Shown one piece after another: positions 61,696 to 64,000 of a stretch of DNA of 64,000 bases (within the stretch, counting starts at the first letter, position 1; each line of letters starts with the position of its first letter). Location of the stretch: assembly GCF_002760435.1 (NCBI RefSeq), contig NZ_AUUU01000028.1, positions 62,001 to 126,000 on the forward strand, written 5' to 3'. The notes under the pieces were generated by a model. The model did not search any database. It saw only the letters and a list, made by a program, of their open reading frames with translations, and was not told the origin of the DNA. A program made the position numbers and the translations under genes. This stretch comes from Clostridium sp. LS (GTDB taxonomy: Bacteria; Bacillota; Clostridia; Clostridiales; Clostridiaceae).

Positions 61696-62658
61696 CTAAT
61701 CTAATAACCTGTTAATATTATTAATCAATATTTTCTTTATATTTGAATACTTGTTAGGCATGTCTTCATAACCATTAATTAGCTGAATTAAATTAGCTGA
61801 GTCCCTGAGTTTACTTATCTTATACCAATTGTCTTCTAGCTTATAACTTGAGTTTTCATTATATTCCTCCTTAAATACTTGTATTAAATCTTTATTGAAA
61901 TATTCTTCATATCTAAAAAACTGCCCTATATCTGCTAATGGATGTCCAGCCATAACAAATTCCCAATCTATAACACCACATAATTTATTATCTCTAATTA
62001 GAATATTAGTTCCCTGAAAATCTCCATGAACAAGTCTAATGTCATTATCCAATTCAGCTAGTATTTTTTGATTTTGATTAACTATTTCATTAATTTGGTT
62101 TACTATTTTCTTTCCTAATCGCTGCTTCGCTTTATCTCCCATAAACATTTCGTACCATGATATAAGCGGAGGTAATTCCTCCTTTATTTCTAAATTTTCA
62201 TTTAAGAAGCCTGCTTTCTTAAATTTATAACTATGTAATTGTGCTAAAAATTTCGCAACATCTATAATAAGGCTTTCATCAAAAACATATCCATCACTTA
62301 TTGCTTTACCTATACTCTTTCCTTCTACATACTCATAAATTGCATATTCTTTATTTTCAATACTACCATGGGTGCTAACCTTACAAACTGTTGGAATATT
62401 TTTAATATGATTTTCTTTCAATTGATTTAACAATTTAATTTCTCTTATATAGTTCTGTTCTGATGAAAAAAATATCTTTAAAATGTACTTTTTATCAGTC
62501 TCATTGGTTTCAATAAGATAATTCGTTGTTCTACAGCCTTCATTTATGCGTGAAATATTAGTAATATATTTGTCTTCTAATATCTCGCCAAATAATTCAT
62601 TAACTATAATATTATCAATTTCTAAAAATGGGAATGTTCTCTCCCAGCCATATTCCAT
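61696..62658 (-). CDS. APH/choline kinase-type phosphotransferase
   Basis: 320 residues of the aminoglycoside phosphotransferase fold. N-lobe with INEGCRTTNYLIE, catalytic HGDFQGTN (H211, D213, N218) and metal motif VIDWEFV (D231). Such proteins act on aminoglycosides, choline, homoserine or similar alcohols; the substrate is not clear. GAGG precedes the ATG. Single gene. Confidence 0.82.
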   Translation of the reverse strand: MEYGWERTFPFLEIDNIIVNELFGEILEDKYITNISRINEGCRTTNYLIETNETDKKYILKIFFSSEQNYIREIKLLNQLKENHIKNIPTVCKVSTHGSIENKEYAIYEYVEGKSIGKAISDGYVFDESLIIDVAKFLAQLHSYKFKKAGFLNENLEIKEELPPLISWYEMFMGDKAKQRLGKKIVNQINEIVNQNQKILAELDNDIRLVHGDFQGTNILIRDNKLCGVIDWEFVMAGHPLADIGQFFRYEEYFNKDLIQVFKEEYNENSSYKLEDNWYKISKLRDSANLIQLINGYEDMPNKYSNIKKILINNINRLLD

Positions 62659-62752
62659 AAATATACCTCATTCACTTAATATAATAATTTTTTATCAAGT
62701 CTAATTATAATATATTATTAGGGTATATACCTATATAAAATGAAAGCAACTT

Positions 62753-62783
62753 AAGTAAGGAAGCAATAAATACTTCCTTACTT
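62753..62783 (-). terminator. Probable terminator of dapA
   Basis: Perfect 11-bp stem AAGTAAGGAAG/CTTCCTTACTT with a 9-base loop; the T-run after it on the minus strand is weak. Confidence 0.55.
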
Positions 62784-62803
62784 TATACTGCACTTTGATT
62801 ATA

Positions 62804-63685
62804 TTATATATGCACTAGAGTTTTATCTAACATTTTATCAAGCTTACTTTGTAATTCTTTCGTTATATTTACTAATGGCAACCTAACTTCATCAGAATCA
62901 ATAAGACCAACCTTATTTAAGCAATATTTTAATGGTGTTGGATTAGGTTCCGCAAATAGTAGAGGTATCATTCCATGCAATGATTTCCACTTTTCCAAAG
63001 CAGCTTGATGATCATTCTTTTTAACTAAGTTATATATATCAATGAATTCTTTAGTTCTTAAGCTAGCTGAGGCCATTATTCCACCTTGTCCACCAAGAAT
63101 AAGGGTTGTATAAAAATATGCATCTTCTCCCGTTAGAATTGAAAAATCCTTTGGTGGATTTAGTAATAATTCAGTAGTCTGCTTCATGTTTCCGGAACAA
63201 TCTTTTATTCCTATTATATTCTTTAATTGAGCTAATATCTGTACAGTTTCATTCTCAATATTGGATGCAGTTCTATATGGTATATTGTAAAGTATAATAT
63301 CTAAATCAGTTGACTCAGATATAGATTTAAAATGTTCATAAAGTCCTCTCTGATCTGGTCTTGAATAATATGGAGCTACTGATAGTATACCATCCACATT
63401 ATGTTTTTCTACTACTTTTAACATTTTAACTACTTCACTAGTATTATTTCCTCCTAATCCTACATATACTGGAACTCGATTGTTATTATACTCAATAGTT
63501 TTTGCTAATACTTCCTCATACTCGCATGATAGAATTGTAGGAGACTCTCCAGTAGTTGCAAGTGGAACAATTCCATTTACACCTTCATTAACATAATGAT
63601 TAATCATTCTTTCATAAGATTTAAAATCTACCTTCCCATCCTTAAATGGTGTTATTAATGGTACTAAAACGCCTTCAACTTTCAT
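62804..63685 (-). CDS. dapA: 4-hydroxy-tetrahydrodipicolinate synthase
   Basis: First committed step of lysine and diaminopimelate synthesis: condenses pyruvate with aspartate semialdehyde. 293 residues from the ATG at 63685. Schiff-base lysine K161 in GIKDCSGN, Y133 in LYNIPYRT and T44/T45 in LATTGESPT, at the same numbers as in the E. coli enzyme. The TTG at 63697 touches GAGGAG and is rejected. It is controlled by the lysine riboswitch upstream. Confidence 0.93.
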   Translation of the reverse strand: MKVEGVLVPLITPFKDGKVDFKSYERMINHYVNEGVNGIVPLATTGESPTILSCEYEEVLAKTIEYNNNRVPVYVGLGGNNTSEVVKMLKVVEKHNVDGILSVAPYYSRPDQRGLYEHFKSISESTDLDIILYNIPYRTASNIENETVQILAQLKNIIGIKDCSGNMKQTTELLLNPPKDFSILTGEDAYFYTTLILGGQGGIMASASLRTKEFIDIYNLVKKNDHQAALEKWKSLHGMIPLLFAEPNPTPLKYCLNKVGLIDSDEVRLPLVNITKELQSKLDKMLDKTLVHI

Positions 63686-63727
63686 TAATTTTGCCAACTC
63701 CTCAAATTTATTTTATTAAATAAGAAA

Positions 63728-63756
63728 ACCCGTTAGTATAAAATATACAAACGGGT
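63728..63756 (-). terminator. Terminator of the lysine riboswitch
   Basis: Stem ACCCGTTaGTATA/TATACaAACGGGT followed on the minus strand by TTTTCTTATTT, 43 bases before the dapA ATG. Confidence 0.87.
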
Positions 63757-63847
63757 AGAGTTAATCGCATAAAACTTGTACAAAACTAAAATACAATAAT
63801 ATTAAAACTTTTATTAATACTATTATTTATAGTTTTATCAAATCCTT

Positions 63848-64000
63848 GTAGCTCTCCACTTTCGTGACAGTTATGCATATGTTATATGCATACCCAGAAA
63901 TAAATTTTTGCATAATTTAAATCTTCGGCCATAATACCTTTCCTTATCAATCAATGTTTGCCAACTCATAATAAGTACTCTTTATTAATGGCGCCTCTAC
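63848..64000 (-). ncRNA. Lysine riboswitch (L box), 5' end at window edge
   Basis: Minus-strand conserved blocks: GTAGAGGCGCC, AGAGTACTT, AAGGTATTATGGCCGAAG, CTGGGTATGC, TGTCACGAAAGTGGAGAGCTAC. The first and last pair as the start of stem P1, which may extend a few bases past the window. It lies directly upstream of dapA and its terminator. Confidence 0.93.

Noticed and set aside
1-64000. CRISPR arrays, insertion sequences or rRNA genes
   Set aside because: No evenly spaced repeats, transposase ORFs or rRNA-like sequence were seen anywhere in the window.

Overview
The window looks like a chromosomal segment of a saccharolytic solventogenic Clostridium of the C. beijerinckii group. The DNA is very AT-rich, with purine-rich GGAGG ribosome sites and several TTG or GTG starts. 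The sucrose locus has the order scrA-scrR-scrB-scrK, which I recall from C. beijerinckii. The species call is inference; the genus-level call is firmer.

Layout, left to right. (1) 1-4770: a maltodextrin operon on the minus strand (malE-malF-malG and a GH13 amylase cut by the window edge), with an AraC-type gene diverging from it. (2) 5564-11360: a sugar-binding lipoprotein with a YesM/YesN two-component pair (a likely three-component sugar sensor), then a chemoreceptor. (3) 11673-19627: an RbsABC-type sugar importer, a GH3 and GH43 pair suited to xylo- or arabino-oligosaccharides, and a divergent AraC gene. (4) 19748-21571: a second chemoreceptor with a sigma-28-like promoter. (5) 22204-24448: a small accessory region ending at tRNA-Ser, with an integrase, an orphan small gene and a compact pair of convergent transcripts laid out like a type I toxin-antitoxin system. 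(6) 24623-27647: a magnesium operon (M-box riboswitch, short acidic leader ORF, MgtE-like cytoplasmic protein, Nramp-type transporter). (7) 27883-31036: rodA, two flavodoxin-like genes and tadA. (8) 31194-36496: the sucrose operon with operators. (9) 36550-39901: a membrane protein, the hybrid cluster protein and a hypothetical gene. (10) 39911-42828: a plasmid-style ParM/ParR-like pair with a ribbon-helix-helix gene, an AgrB without AgrD, and tRNA-Arg. (11) 42969-49190: an MFS and ABC-F operon behind a leader-peptide attenuator, a new 48-residue gene, and a P-type ATPase. (12) 49423-52614: plsC, a DEAD-box helicase and an Hsp20-like protein. (13) 52721-58680: LevR and a sigma-54-dependent mannose-family PTS. 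(14) 58692-64000: an HD hydrolase, glnK-amtB behind an attenuator, a phosphotransferase, and dapA under a lysine riboswitch.

Most of the segment serves carbohydrate uptake and its control, using ABC importers, two PTS types, intracellular glycosidases and one regulator per unit. The best candidates for something undescribed are non-obvious small elements: the convergent toxin-like/antisense pair at 22204-22632; the acidic leader ORF between the M-box and the Mg transporter genes; the leader ORF and terminator before the MFS/ABC-F genes; the promoter-proximal attenuator of amtB; and the stand-alone 48-residue gene at 46468-46614. All of these were read directly from the sequence. Their functions are inferences that need expression data or homology searches.
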